A stretch of 64,000 nt of DNA from the NCBI RefSeq assembly GCF_009617895.1, contig NZ_BLAW01000001.1:3029001-3093000 (forward strand), read 5' to 3'. This stretch comes from Prolixibacter sp. SD074 (GTDB lineage: Bacteria > Bacteroidota > Bacteroidia > Bacteroidales > Prolixibacteraceae). The position numbers were made by a program, and so were the translations under genes. This document shows, one piece after another, positions 18,122-25,551 of this stretch. The notes below the pieces were generated by a model. The model saw only the letters and a list, made by a program, of their open reading frames with translations. It made no database searches and was not told the origin of the DNA. How positions within the stretch are numbered: position 1 is the first letter of the stretch; each line of letters starts with the position of its first letter.

Positions 18122-18529
18122 ATGAACATTTTTGTAGCAAAGCTTAGCTCCGAGACTACAAGCGAAGACCTTGAGAATCTTTTTGCACATTATGGCGAAG
18201 TTGCTTACGCCAAAGTTATCTTTGACCGGGAGACCGGGAACTCCAAAAGATATGGATTTGTTGAAATGCCTAACGACCCGGAGGCTTATGAAGCAATCAG
18301 TGAATTGAACGATTCAGAGCTTCAGGGTAGCACTATTATCGTTAAGAAATCAGCTCCCCGTGAAGGCGGACGTGAAGAGCGCCGTGATTTTCGTCGTGAC
18401 GGAGGCAACCGTGGTGGCGGTAGTGGATATCGTCGTGAAGGAGGTAACCGACGCGAGGGTGGAAACAGAGATTTTAATCGGGATGGTGGAAACAGAGATT
18501 TCAACCGTCGCTCCGACAGAAGGTACTAA
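18122..18529 (+). CDS. RNA-binding protein, RRM domain with Arg/Gly-rich tail
   Basis: A 135-residue protein with one RRM domain: RNP2 IFVAKL (3-8) and RNP1 KRYGFVEM (42-49). After about residue 78 comes a tail of repeated Arg, Gly, Asn and Asp (for example RREGGNRREGGNR), resembling RGG boxes that bind RNA without strong sequence choice. Proteins of this build are common and abundant in Bacteroidota, which often lack Hfq, and have been linked to post-transcriptional control there. It is a single-gene unit with a good terminator. The tail is encoded by short DNA repeats. Confidence 0.92.
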   Translation: MNIFVAKLSSETTSEDLENLFAHYGEVAYAKVIFDRETGNSKRYGFVEMPNDPEAYEAISELNDSELQGSTIIVKKSAPREGGREERRDFRRDGGNRGGGSGYRREGGNRREGGNRDFNRDGGNRDFNRRSDRRY

Positions 18530-18536
18530 AAAAGGA

Positions 18537-18559
18537 AGCGGGCAATGCCCGCTTTTTTT
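18537..18559 (+). terminator. Intrinsic terminator of the RNA-binding protein gene
   Basis: AGCGGGC-AAT-GCCCGCT followed by T7 on the plus strand, 7 bp after the stop codon. Confidence 0.9.
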
Positions 18560-18570
18560 ATGGCTTTTCC

Positions 18571-18747
18571 CTAAACCTGACAATGCCGTCCCCGTCCACT
18601 TGTCGCTAAAATCTTCCTCTCCCACCAAAACCACTTTGTTCCTTTATCCGGTTCTGCCAATAGCAAGCGGAGGATCTTCTCCAGCCGATTTTCATATACC
18701 GCAATCCCTTTCTCTTCCAGGTAGTGAACCAATCCATCATTTGTCAT
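18571..18747 (-). CDS. Possible small protein (58 aa), uncertain
   Basis: This 304-bp gap holds one minus-strand frame that looks somewhat protein-like: MTNDGLVHYLEEKGIAVYEN, then RLEKILRLLL and GTKWFWWERK. The first 40 residues have helix-like periodicity. The tail looks random, and no good ribosome site precedes the ATG. It could be a small gene, a decayed fragment of a larger one, or chance. I recognise no family. Confidence 0.25.
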   Translation of the reverse strand: MTNDGLVHYLEEKGIAVYENRLEKILRLLLAEPDKGTKWFWWERKILATSGRGRHCQV

Positions 18748-18833
18748 CTGTATCCTGAAGAAACATTTATCCCTTATCTTTCGTTTCTTCTGTAAACACT
18801 TTCCCGGTTAACCGGAAAAGACTAAAAAATATA

Positions 18834-19409
18834 ATGAGAAAGAAACTGGTGGTCGCCATTACCGGAGCAAGCGGCTCGATTTACGCAGCAACATTGCTGA
18901 AAAAACTGGAAAGCATCAAGGATCAAATTGAATCCTGCGGTGTTGTTATGTCCACGAACGCCCGCGATATCTGGTCGTATGAGCTGGGCAGTGAACCACC
19001 CGTTCTGGAATATCCCTTTCTGAAATATCAGAAAAATAACTTTTACGCACCCTTTGCCTCTGGTTCAGCGGGCTATGATGCCATGCTCATTGTACCGTGT
19101 TCGATGGGAACCCTGGGAAGAATCGCTGCGGGGGTTTCTGATGACCTGGTCACACGAGCTGCCGATGTGATGTTGAAAGAACGAAAAAAACTGATTGTCG
19201 TTCCCCGTGAGACCCCATACAGCCTTATTCATCTGCAAAATATGACACGACTGACCGAAGCCGGGGCCATTATTTGTCCGGCAAGTCCGTCATTTTACAG
19301 CCGCCCCGAGACACTCGAAGAGGCAGCCTCAACAGTGATTAACCGGGTAATCGACTTGGCCGGGCTCAAAGTCGACAGCTACCGCTGGCCGGGTGCCCCT
19401 TCTCATTAG
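18834..19409 (+). CDS. ubiX: Flavin prenyltransferase
   Basis: UbiX joins a dimethylallyl group to FMN to make prenylated FMN, the cofactor of UbiD-type decarboxylases. The 191-residue length is typical. Motifs seen are AITGASGSIYAATLL (8-22, flavin phosphate loop), PCSMGTLGRIAAGVSDDL and VPRETPYSLIHLQNM. No ubiD gene lies in this window, so its client enzyme is elsewhere. The stop codon overlaps that of the convergent comF-like gene by 4 bp. Confidence 0.93.
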   Translation: MRKKLVVAITGASGSIYAATLLKKLESIKDQIESCGVVMSTNARDIWSYELGSEPPVLEYPFLKYQKNNFYAPFASGSAGYDAMLIVPCSMGTLGRIAAGVSDDLVTRAADVMLKERKKLIVVPRETPYSLIHLQNMTRLTEAGAIICPASPSFYSRPETLEEAASTVINRVIDLAGLKVDSYRWPGAPSH

Positions 19410-20089
19410 GCACACGCTAACGTAGCAATACTCACTCTAACACCCGGAATTTTCAACAATGGTACACAACAGGCCTCGAGGGTAGCGCCGGTAGTTACCA
19501 CATCGTCAACTACCAGCAAATGCAGATTTTCCAGCTTTTCCGGTTTTATCGCCTGAAAAATACCTTCTACATTTTCCCACCGGTTGTAACGGCTCTTGCG
19601 GGTTTGTGATGAAGTGTGCACATTTCGGATCAGCGCATCGGTTATAACCGGAATGTTTATCGCCTCACTGATCCCATTGGCGATATACTCACTTTGATTG
19701 TAACCTCTTTTCTTTTGTTTCTTCGGATGCAAAGGAACTGGTATAACAGCGTCCAGCGTCTCAAACATCGGACTGGAAAACAATTCGAGCCCCAGTTCCC
19801 GTCCCAGGACTTTGCCAACCCCTGGTTCCCGTCGGTACTTCATCCGGTGAAACATATGTTGCAATCGGCTGCCTTTTTCAAAATAACAAAGCGAAACAGC
19901 ATATTCCAGCGGAACACGTCCCCAAAAAACCTGCGCTACTTTGTTATCAGCAAATCGGGCAAATCCTGTTCGGGGAAGATCCGCAAGACAGCGAATACAT
20001 ATCCCCTCCTCACCGTGGACAAGTGGTTCGCCACAGCCGGCACATAATCGGGGAAAGAAAAGTGATATGAAATCGTAGACAACAGACAT
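19406..20089 (-). CDS. ComF family protein (phosphoribosyltransferase-like)
   Basis: A 227-residue protein of the ComF/GntX family. It has an N-terminal zinc site of four cysteines (Cys16, Cys19, Cys31, Cys34) and a C-terminal PRPP-binding loop in LLVVDDVVTTGATLEA. ComF proteins help process single-stranded DNA during natural transformation in some species, but this family also occurs widely in species not known to be competent. It stands alone here and converges with ubiX. Confidence 0.88.
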   Translation of the reverse strand: MSVVYDFISLFFPRLCAGCGEPLVHGEEGICIRCLADLPRTGFARFADNKVAQVFWGRVPLEYAVSLCYFEKGSRLQHMFHRMKYRREPGVGKVLGRELGLELFSSPMFETLDAVIPVPLHPKKQKKRGYNQSEYIANGISEAINIPVITDALIRNVHTSSQTRKSRYNRWENVEGIFQAIKPEKLENLHLLVVDDVVTTGATLEACCVPLLKIPGVRVSIATLACA

Positions 20090-20305
20090 AACTTATCTTC
20101 GGTATTCAAGTTACTATTTTTCAACCACAATCGTACATCCAATATTACCCGAACTTAGTGATTGAAACATATAAGTTCATATGTGTGAACATAAAATCTG
20201 TGGCTGGTTGACATGTTCATGTTAATTTCCACAATCAGATAAGGCATCCAGTAGCCTATGAGCAGCAAAAAACAGATAGGAACAGAACAAATGTTAATAA
20301 AAAAA

Positions 20306-20336
20306 TTTGGTTAGATCTCCTGAAACTACTATTTTG
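20306..20336 (+). promoter_or_regulatory. Promoter-like site for a candidate small RNA
   Basis: TTTG, 20 bp, then TATTTTG, one T short of the TAnnTTTG consensus. It faces the structured region that ends in a terminator at 20464. No protein-coding frame follows it. Confidence 0.5.
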
Positions 20337-20342
20337 CAGCAC

Positions 20343-20464
20343 ATTTAAAAAGCAGGCATTTTAAGGACAAATTTTGTTATTCTTTTTCCATTTTCCCAAT
20401 TCCCGGAAGAACATGTTGCCCTTAAATACACAAAAGGGGTTGCACGGGTTGCAACCTTTTTTTT
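20343..20464 (+). ncRNA. Candidate structured non-coding RNA (about 120 nt)
   Basis: The 461-bp gap between the comF-like gene and ribE has no convincing open frame, yet contains a promoter-like site and a plus-strand terminator. Between them the sequence folds into a rod. TTTAAGG-A-CAA (20360-20370) pairs with TTG-C-CCTTAAA (20416-20426), ten pairs around one mismatch. Further in, TGTT (20375-20378) pairs with AACA (20410-20413) and TTCC (20386-20389) with GGAA (20405-20408). A long interrupted rod of this size recalls 6S RNA, but I see no sequence hallmark that proves it. The call rests on structure and flanking signals only. Confidence 0.5.
20434..20464 (+). terminator. Intrinsic terminator of the candidate small RNA
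   Basis: GGTTGC pairs with GCAACC around a 7-nt loop, extended by wobble and A-T pairs, followed by T8. No gene on the plus strand ends nearby, so it must serve a non-coding transcript. Confidence 0.8.
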
Positions 20465-20502
20465 GCACTAAAAATCAGAAAAATACTTTCACTTAGAAGC
20501 AT

Positions 20503-20528
20503 AAAAAAGCCCGCTTTTACGGGCCTTT
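20503..20528. terminator. Intrinsic terminator of ribE
   Basis: AAGCCCG and CGGGC form a stem around CTTTTA. On the minus strand it is followed by T6, 25-45 bp after the ribE stop. A shorter T-run lies on the plus side. Confidence 0.75.
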
Positions 20529-20550
20529 CTTCTGTATTTTTGGTAATTGG

Positions 20551-21156
20551 TTACTGATTATACCTGTTCAACCGGCTCAGATATTTTCCAATAATATCGA
20601 ATTCGATGTTAATGACTGAACCCGGTTCAAATGTATGGAAGTTCGTGTGTTCCTGGGTGTAAGGAATAATTGCCACCTGGAAACTGTTGTCCTTTGCATT
20701 TACAACCGTGAGACTGACACCATTTACACACACCGAGCCTTTTTCAACGGTCATGTAACCCTGCCGGGCTTTTTCGATGTCGAAATCATAAGTAAACGTA
20801 TAATACCAACTTCCGTCAGCTTCTTCCACTTTCCGGCAAACAGCCGTTTGATCGACATGGCCCTGAACAATGTGCCCGTCCAGTCGTCCGTTAATCGGCA
20901 TGCTGCGTTCCAGGTTAACCTTATCACCGACTTTTAGCAAGCCCAAATTCGATTTTAAAAGCGTCTCCTTAATAGCAGTCACCGTATAAGCCTTATCGGT
21001 CCTTTTCACTACCGTGAGACAAACTCCGTTGTGCGAGAGACTTTGATCGATCTTCAATTCATTAACAAAGTCACACTCCAGTGTGAGATGAACATTTTCC
21101 TGTTCTTTATCGATAGCCACCACAGTGCCCATTCCTTCGACGATTCCTGAGAACAT
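20551..21156 (-). CDS. ribE: Riboflavin synthase alpha chain
   Basis: This enzyme converts two molecules of 6,7-dimethyl-8-ribityllumazine into riboflavin and a pyrimidine by-product. The 201 residues comprise two lumazine-binding domains in tandem. The first starts with the hallmark MFSGIVEG and has SHNGVCLTV; the second has VNGVSLTV and the spacing expected of a duplicated domain (about 1-97 and 98-190). It is a single-gene unit, with its own terminator downstream and the divergent flavin-binding-type gene upstream. Confidence 0.96.
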   Translation of the reverse strand: MFSGIVEGMGTVVAIDKEQENVHLTLECDFVNELKIDQSLSHNGVCLTVVKRTDKAYTVTAIKETLLKSNLGLLKVGDKVNLERSMPINGRLDGHIVQGHVDQTAVCRKVEEADGSWYYTFTYDFDIEKARQGYMTVEKGSVCVNGVSLTVVNAKDNSFQVAIIPYTQEHTNFHTFEPGSVINIEFDIIGKYLSRLNRYNQ

Positions 21157-21306
21157 TTTCGCGTATCTTTAAATTTTTTACGAAGGTAATTATTTTTGAA
21201 GAGAGAAAAGAGGAACAACCGGTCCAATACCGTAATGGTAACACAAGTCATTTTCCTGATAAAACTTACGCCGAATTTCTATTTTTGATAACTAAAAACA
21301 CGAACG

Positions 21307-21750
21307 ATGGAAAAACCCGATAAACGCATTCGCGATTTTATTACCGAACATCATGTATTAACACTGGCTACCAGTCAAAACGGACAACCTTGGTGTACTA
21401 ACTGTTTTTACGCTTATCACGAAGATGAAAACGTGCTTATATTCACCTCGGATGATGAAACCCGCCACATTCAGGAAGCATTAAAAAACAAGCAGGTTGC
21501 CGCTTCCATTGTACTGGAAACAAGTGTTGTCGGTAAAATCAGGGGATTACAGATGACAGGAAAACTGGAATTACCCGAAGGCGAATTAGCCGGTAAAGTC
21601 AAAAAACGATATCTGAAAAAATTTCCGTATGCAGTGCTAATGGAAACTAAACTTTGGGTGCTGAATATTGAATCCATAAAAATGACCGATAACCGGCTTG
21701 GATTCGGCAAAAAACTATTTTGGCCATCCGAGTCACAAAAAACAAACTAA
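21307..21750 (+). CDS. Pyridoxamine 5'-phosphate oxidase-like protein (YhbP/UPF0306 type)
   Basis: A 147-residue split-barrel protein of the FMN-binding PNPOx-like superfamily. It shows the strand pattern HHVLTLATSQNGQPWCTNCFY, then IFTSDDETRHIQ and KIRGLQMTGKLE, as in the YhbP (UPF0306) group. Such proteins bind FMN or related cofactors, and their reactions are mostly unknown. A TATTTTTG promoter-like element lies 20 bp before the ATG. Its stop codon is only 4 bp from the start of a broken receptor gene, so this gene's original downstream region was probably lost in a rearrangement. Confidence 0.85.
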   Translation: MEKPDKRIRDFITEHHVLTLATSQNGQPWCTNCFYAYHEDENVLIFTSDDETRHIQEALKNKQVAASIVLETSVVGKIRGLQMTGKLELPEGELAGKVKKRYLKKFPYAVLMETKLWVLNIESIKMTDNRLGFGKKLFWPSESQKTN

Positions 21751-21754
21751 CTAA

Positions 21755-22281
21755 AAAATCGAAAACAGCTCGCAAACGAACATCCTGCCATTGCTGAGTG
21801 CCAAAGTACCTGGCATGTTTGTCACTCAGCGCGGATATAGTGGATTTGGGGTCGCAAGCGGTTCGGCCGGGCAAATTACTATTCGTGGTGTTGGACTAAA
21901 TGGAGCCACCTCAGAAGTATTGGTTATGATAGATGGGCAACCGCAAATGATGGGATTGATGGGGCATCCGTTTCCCGACAGTTATGTCAGTTCCGACCTG
22001 GAAAAAGTGGAAGTCATTCGCGGGCCAGGCTCCTTGTTGTATGGCACGAATGCCATGGGAGGCGTTGTGAACCTCATTACCCGCAAGGAGGACAAAGATG
22101 GTTTCTCGGGGCAGGTTCGCGGACAGTACGGTTCTTTCAACACAATCAAAACTGCAGGTTCGGCCGGCTATCGCGAAAATGGTTTTAACCTGTTTGCCTC
22201 GTACAATTACGATTCGACCAATGGTTCCCGCGAAAATTCCGATTTTCAAAACCATACTGCCTATCTCAAAACCGGATATCA
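21755..22281 (+). pseudogene. TonB-dependent receptor fragment (plug and early barrel), truncated at both ends
   Basis: One frame encodes about 175 residues of a TonB-dependent receptor. It starts with ENSSQTNILPLLSAKVPGMF and runs through the plug domain (RGVGLNG, VLVMIDGQPQMMG, VEVIRGPGSLLYGTNAMGG) into the first barrel strands (NYDSTNGSRENSDF, YLKTGYQ). The signal peptide, carboxypeptidase-like domain, TonB box and almost all the barrel are missing. The homology begins right after an in-frame stop 4 bp past the preceding gene, and ends exactly where the 41-bp repeats begin. The closest match is to receptors of the vitamin B12 or iron type. It cannot make a working receptor. Confidence 0.85.
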
Positions 22282-22493
22282 GCCAACAGTTGTTTTCATA
22301 CTTTCCCAGGGCGAGAAACCCTGCCGACAACCGTTTTCATGCTTTCCCGGGGCGGGAAACCTTGCCGACAGCCGTTTTCATGCTTTCCCGGGCCGAGAAA
22401 CCCTGCCGACAGCCGTTTTCATACTTTCCCGGGGCGAGAAACCTTGCCGACAGCCGTTTTCATGCTTTCCCGGGGCGGGAAACCTTGCCGACA
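22282..22493. repeat. Tandem repeat, five 41-bp units plus a partial sixth
   Basis: Units begin at 22282, 22323, 22364, 22405 and 22446, with a 7-bp stub at 22487. The period is exactly 41 bp. Each unit starts GCCGACAGCCGTTTTCATGC (the first is degenerate) and contains the palindrome TTTCCCGGGGCGGGAAA or a close variant, able to form a hairpin. Because 41 is not a multiple of three, every unit is read in a different frame, so the array is not coding. There are no spacers, so it is not a CRISPR. Confidence 0.9.
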
Positions 22494-22556
22494 AATATTT
22501 TCTTGTTTTATATTGGGAACCATGTAAAAAACAATCGAAACCACCGTTATAAAAGC

Positions 22557-22592
22557 AAAAAAGGCTATTCCCTTCGGGAACAGCCTTTTATT
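22557..22592 (-). terminator. Intrinsic terminator of the ROK kinase gene
   Basis: AAAAGGCT-TTCCC-TTC-GGGAA-AGCCTTTT in near-perfect inverted repeat; on the minus strand a T6 run follows. It sits 17 bp after the kinase stop. Confidence 0.85.
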
Positions 22593-22608
22593 GTATGAAT
22601 AATTGAAT

Positions 22609-23589
22609 TTATTCTTTTTCCAGTTCTTTCCAAACCAACGCACTGGCGCCAACGATGGCCGCAGAACCCGCTTTCAGTTTCGAGGGAAGAATTTCCACCT
22701 TGTTACGGAAGATAGGCAGTATATGTCTTTCCATACTTTCTTTGGTGGGTTTGAAAATCAAATCGCCGGCAGCGGTCGGTCCTCCAAACAGGAAGATGGC
22801 TTCCGGGCTCAGGTGACAAACGGTATCGCCCAAACCCTGGCCAAGATGCTCACCGGTAATTTCAAACGCTTCAATAGCAATTTTATCACCACGCTCAGCA
22901 GCTTCGAATACCTTCTTCGAGTCGAGTTTTTCGAAAGAATACTTCGCCATTTCACTTCCGCCGGCGTTATATTTTGCTAACAGCTCGAACACGGTGCGTT
23001 TGATACCGGGCGCCGAGCAGTAAGCTTCGAGGTGGCCTTCGCCGCCACAACCGCAAACGCGCCCGTGAGGAATAACAGTAGTGTGGCCCACTTCACCGGC
23101 AAAGCCATCGTGGCCATAAACCAGGTCGCCATTTACGACAATACCACTTCCCAAACCCGTACCGAGGGTAATCATCACAAAGTTTTTCATGCCTTTGGCG
23201 CCTCCGTAAATCATCTCACCCATAGCAGCAGCGTTAGCATCATTGGTTAATGCCAGCGCTTTCAGGTGAGGGAAATTTTGCTTGAGCAGATCAACCAGCG
23301 GCACCACGCCTTTAAACGCCAGGTTAGCTGCCTGCTCAATAGTACCTTTATAATAGTTTCCGTTGGGAGCGCCAATGCCGATACCCATCACCTCTGCATC
23401 AGCATTCAGCTTTTGTACGGAGTCGATCAACTCGTTGATACTCTCGCTTAACGAAGCAACATATTTGTTTACATCACCGTGGTTAGGTGTTGAGATGGAA
23501 TCTTTAACGAGTACATCGCCATTTTCGTCAACCACACCCAGAACAGTGTTGGTCCCGCCGATATCTATACCTATAGCAACTCTTTTCAT
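22609..23589 (-). CDS. ROK family sugar kinase, probable glucokinase
   Basis: A 326-residue cytoplasmic kinase of the ROK family. Seen are the ATP-phosphate loop IGIDIGGTNTVLGVVD (6-21), the ROK signature around LGTGLGSGIVVNGDLVYGHDG and the zinc site GHTTVIPHGRVCGCGGEGH. In most ROK proteins the last zinc-site motif reads CGCG-x-x-GC; here the final Cys is replaced by His, which could still bind zinc. The catalytic Asp is in LTNDANAAAMGE. It lies about 90 bp downstream of an MFS sugar permease on the same strand, so the two probably import and phosphorylate glucose or a related hexose. Confidence 0.9.
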   Translation of the reverse strand: MKRVAIGIDIGGTNTVLGVVDENGDVLVKDSISTPNHGDVNKYVASLSESINELIDSVQKLNADAEVMGIGIGAPNGNYYKGTIEQAANLAFKGVVPLVDLLKQNFPHLKALALTNDANAAAMGEMIYGGAKGMKNFVMITLGTGLGSGIVVNGDLVYGHDGFAGEVGHTTVIPHGRVCGCGGEGHLEAYCSAPGIKRTVFELLAKYNAGGSEMAKYSFEKLDSKKVFEAAERGDKIAIEAFEITGEHLGQGLGDTVCHLSPEAIFLFGGPTAAGDLIFKPTKESMERHILPIFRNKVEILPSKLKAGSAAIVGASALVWKELEKE

Positions 23590-23679
23590 GTGTATTTTAT
23601 GTTTTAACGAAGGAAATAAGTCCCAAAGTAAAAAGCATTACGTTTGGGACCTGAATCCTGTTGATATTTTTATGAATTC

Positions 23680-25038
23680 TTAACGAATTTTACTTCCCTT
23701 AACAGCATAAAAGAAAATGTACAGGTAACTGAATGCCGGTACGAAGAATGCCCAGGTATAACCATAGCTATCGGCAATGCTTCCCATAATGAGTGGAAGA
23801 ACAGCGCCTCCAACAATCAGGCTGTTGATAATTCCGGACGCGGTACTTTTTTCTGCATTGTCCAGGTCTCTCACCGCAAGAGCAAAGATATTCGGGAACA
23901 TGATGGAATTAAAGAAACCGATCGAAACAATCGTCCAAAGCGAGATACTCCCGGTAGTAACAGCGGTCGTAATAGCAAGAATAGCAGCGACTCCGGCAAA
24001 TACGGCCAATGTGCGGTTGGCACTACCTTTACCAAGCTTCATAATCGCAAAGTTGATCACAGCAATTAACAGAAAGTATGCACCATAATTAAAGTTCCAG
24101 TCGGTAACAAAAGCACCGGAAACAAGAGCAAGAACCAGCACGCCCAAAATATAGGGTAATTTATTTCCCTTCATTTCTGAAAGCAAAATAGAACCAAAGA
24201 AACGGCCAATCATAGCGCCCCCCCAATAAATAGCAGCAAAACGAGATGCAATTTCAGAAGTGATATTCAATCCCTGGAGAGACTGTAAATAGTTTACCAA
24301 CAAACCGGCATTTCCTACCTCGGCACCCACATAGAAAAAGATACCTAATGCTCCCAGCAATACGTGTGGATATCTCCATACGCTTTTCTTGATGCGTTCC
24401 GGGTTGGCCATTTCCTCGCTGTCAAGCAAAACAGGAAGCTTGATTGCCATAATTGCAATAGCAACTAATGCAATAATAACGCCCATGATGATGAACGGCA
24501 GCTGAACGGTCTTTGCTGAAGCAGCAGCATCGAGCATATCGCCTGCACCTTTAAAAATAGCTACTGAAATAATCCAGGGAGCAATCATGGTCGCAATCGA
24601 GTTCAAGGCCTGCGTCAGGTTCAGGCGTCCCGAAGCGCTTGATTCCGGGCCGAGAGCTGTCACATATGGATTGGCAGCAGTTTGGAGAATAACAACACCG
24701 GCTGCCAACACAAATGTCGCTGTCAGGAACAACCCAAAAGATGGAATGGCAGCTGCCGGAAAAAACAGGAAACTGCCAATCGCCATCACGATAAGTCCTG
24801 TTACTACAGCAGTCTTGTATCCAATACGATTAATAATATAGCCCGTTGGGATCGATAAAACCGGATAGGTAAGAAAGAAGGCAGCGGTTAAAAGCTGGGC
24901 TTCAAATTCCGATAAGGTAAAAATCATCTTCACCTTGGCGCTTAACGTGATGATGAAGGTGGTTGCGAAACCAAAAATGAAGAAAATGGCTCCGAAAACG
25001 GACATGCCTAGTCCGTAGTTAGCGTGCTTTTGTTCCAT
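23680..25038 (-). CDS. Sugar MFS transporter (FucP/glucose-galactose permease type)
   Basis: A 452-residue inner-membrane protein with twelve predicted hydrophobic segments. The N-terminus NYGLGMSVFGAIFFIFGFATT and the region LQTAANPYVTALGPESSASGRLNLTQALNSI match the FucP/GluP branch of the major facilitator superfamily, which imports fucose, glucose or galactose with protons. The adjacent ROK kinase supports a hexose substrate. A TATATTTG -7 element lies about 60 bp upstream on the minus strand. It could take up glucose released by the starch locus, but that link is only inferred. Confidence 0.9.
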   Translation of the reverse strand: MEQKHANYGLGMSVFGAIFFIFGFATTFIITLSAKVKMIFTLSEFEAQLLTAAFFLTYPVLSIPTGYIINRIGYKTAVVTGLIVMAIGSFLFFPAAAIPSFGLFLTATFVLAAGVVILQTAANPYVTALGPESSASGRLNLTQALNSIATMIAPWIISVAIFKGAGDMLDAAASAKTVQLPFIIMGVIIALVAIAIMAIKLPVLLDSEEMANPERIKKSVWRYPHVLLGALGIFFYVGAEVGNAGLLVNYLQSLQGLNITSEIASRFAAIYWGGAMIGRFFGSILLSEMKGNKLPYILGVLVLALVSGAFVTDWNFNYGAYFLLIAVINFAIMKLGKGSANRTLAVFAGVAAILAITTAVTTGSISLWTIVSIGFFNSIMFPNIFALAVRDLDNAEKSTASGIINSLIVGGAVLPLIMGSIADSYGYTWAFFVPAFSYLYIFFYAVKGSKIR

Positions 25039-25375
25039 TATGCTTTGTTTTCAGTTAATGATTTGGTTTAGAATAAATCATTTCAAGTTTGAACAAATAT
25101 AAAAATTAATCTGTCTTTCGTCATGAAAGATCTCAATCTTTACCTATTTGTCACTTACGATTTTCAATATTCCGGACCTTTATTTCACCTTTTTATCCAG
25201 GGATACTGTAATTCATCCAATAAGGCACCGGGCTCACATGGGTTTCATTATTGATTGTTATATCCTGTCTACTGCTGAATGGGTAATTGAGCTGTTCGGA
25301 CAAGCAACAAAATAATCCATTGTGTGGTCAATTTCAGATTTGGGCCGATGAATTCCTGAGGAAAAAGGAAAAATG
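25039..25375. other. Intergenic stretch with the MFS promoter element only
   Basis: Between the MFS gene and tRNA-Val. The minus-strand TATATTTG (25094-25101) fits a -7 element for the MFS gene. I see no gene, repeat or hairpin in the remainder. Confidence 0.5.
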
Positions 25376-25450
25376 TGGGACGTACTGGATTCGAACCAGT
25401 GACTTCTACCCTGTCAAGGTAGCGCTCTAAACCAACTGAGCTAACGTCCC
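25376..25450 (-). tRNA. tRNA-Val (GAC anticodon)
   Basis: A 75-nt cloverleaf on the minus strand: acceptor GGGACGT/ACGTCCC, D arm GCTC/GAGC, anticodon stem CTACC/GGTAG with loop TTGACAG (anticodon GAC) and T arm ACTGG/CCAGT. The discriminator is A, and CCA is not encoded. It reads GUC and GUU codons. Confidence 0.95.
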
Positions 25451-25490
25451 GTTGAGTGAAGCCAAAAATAGGATATTTGCCCGAATAAAA

Positions 25491-25523
25491 AAAACCTTTC
25501 CAAAACTTGAAAAGGCCTTTTTT
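25491..25523 (-). terminator. Terminator after the purine permease gene
   Basis: AACCTTTC and GAAAAGG form an imperfect stem. On the minus strand it is followed by a long T-run. It lies 30-60 bp after the permease stop. Confidence 0.6.
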
Positions 25524-25551
25524 AGTCGTATCTAACTGGAATAAATTCTAT

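Noticed and set aside
22282-22493. CRISPR array
   Set aside because: The units are directly joined with no spacers between them, and no cas genes are nearby. It is a plain tandem repeat.
21791-22552. A 253-residue protein combining receptor and repeat-encoded tail
   Set aside because: The C-terminal part is just the 41-bp repeats read in shifting frames. The frame needs a TTG start and has no signal peptide. I treat the receptor part as a pseudogene.
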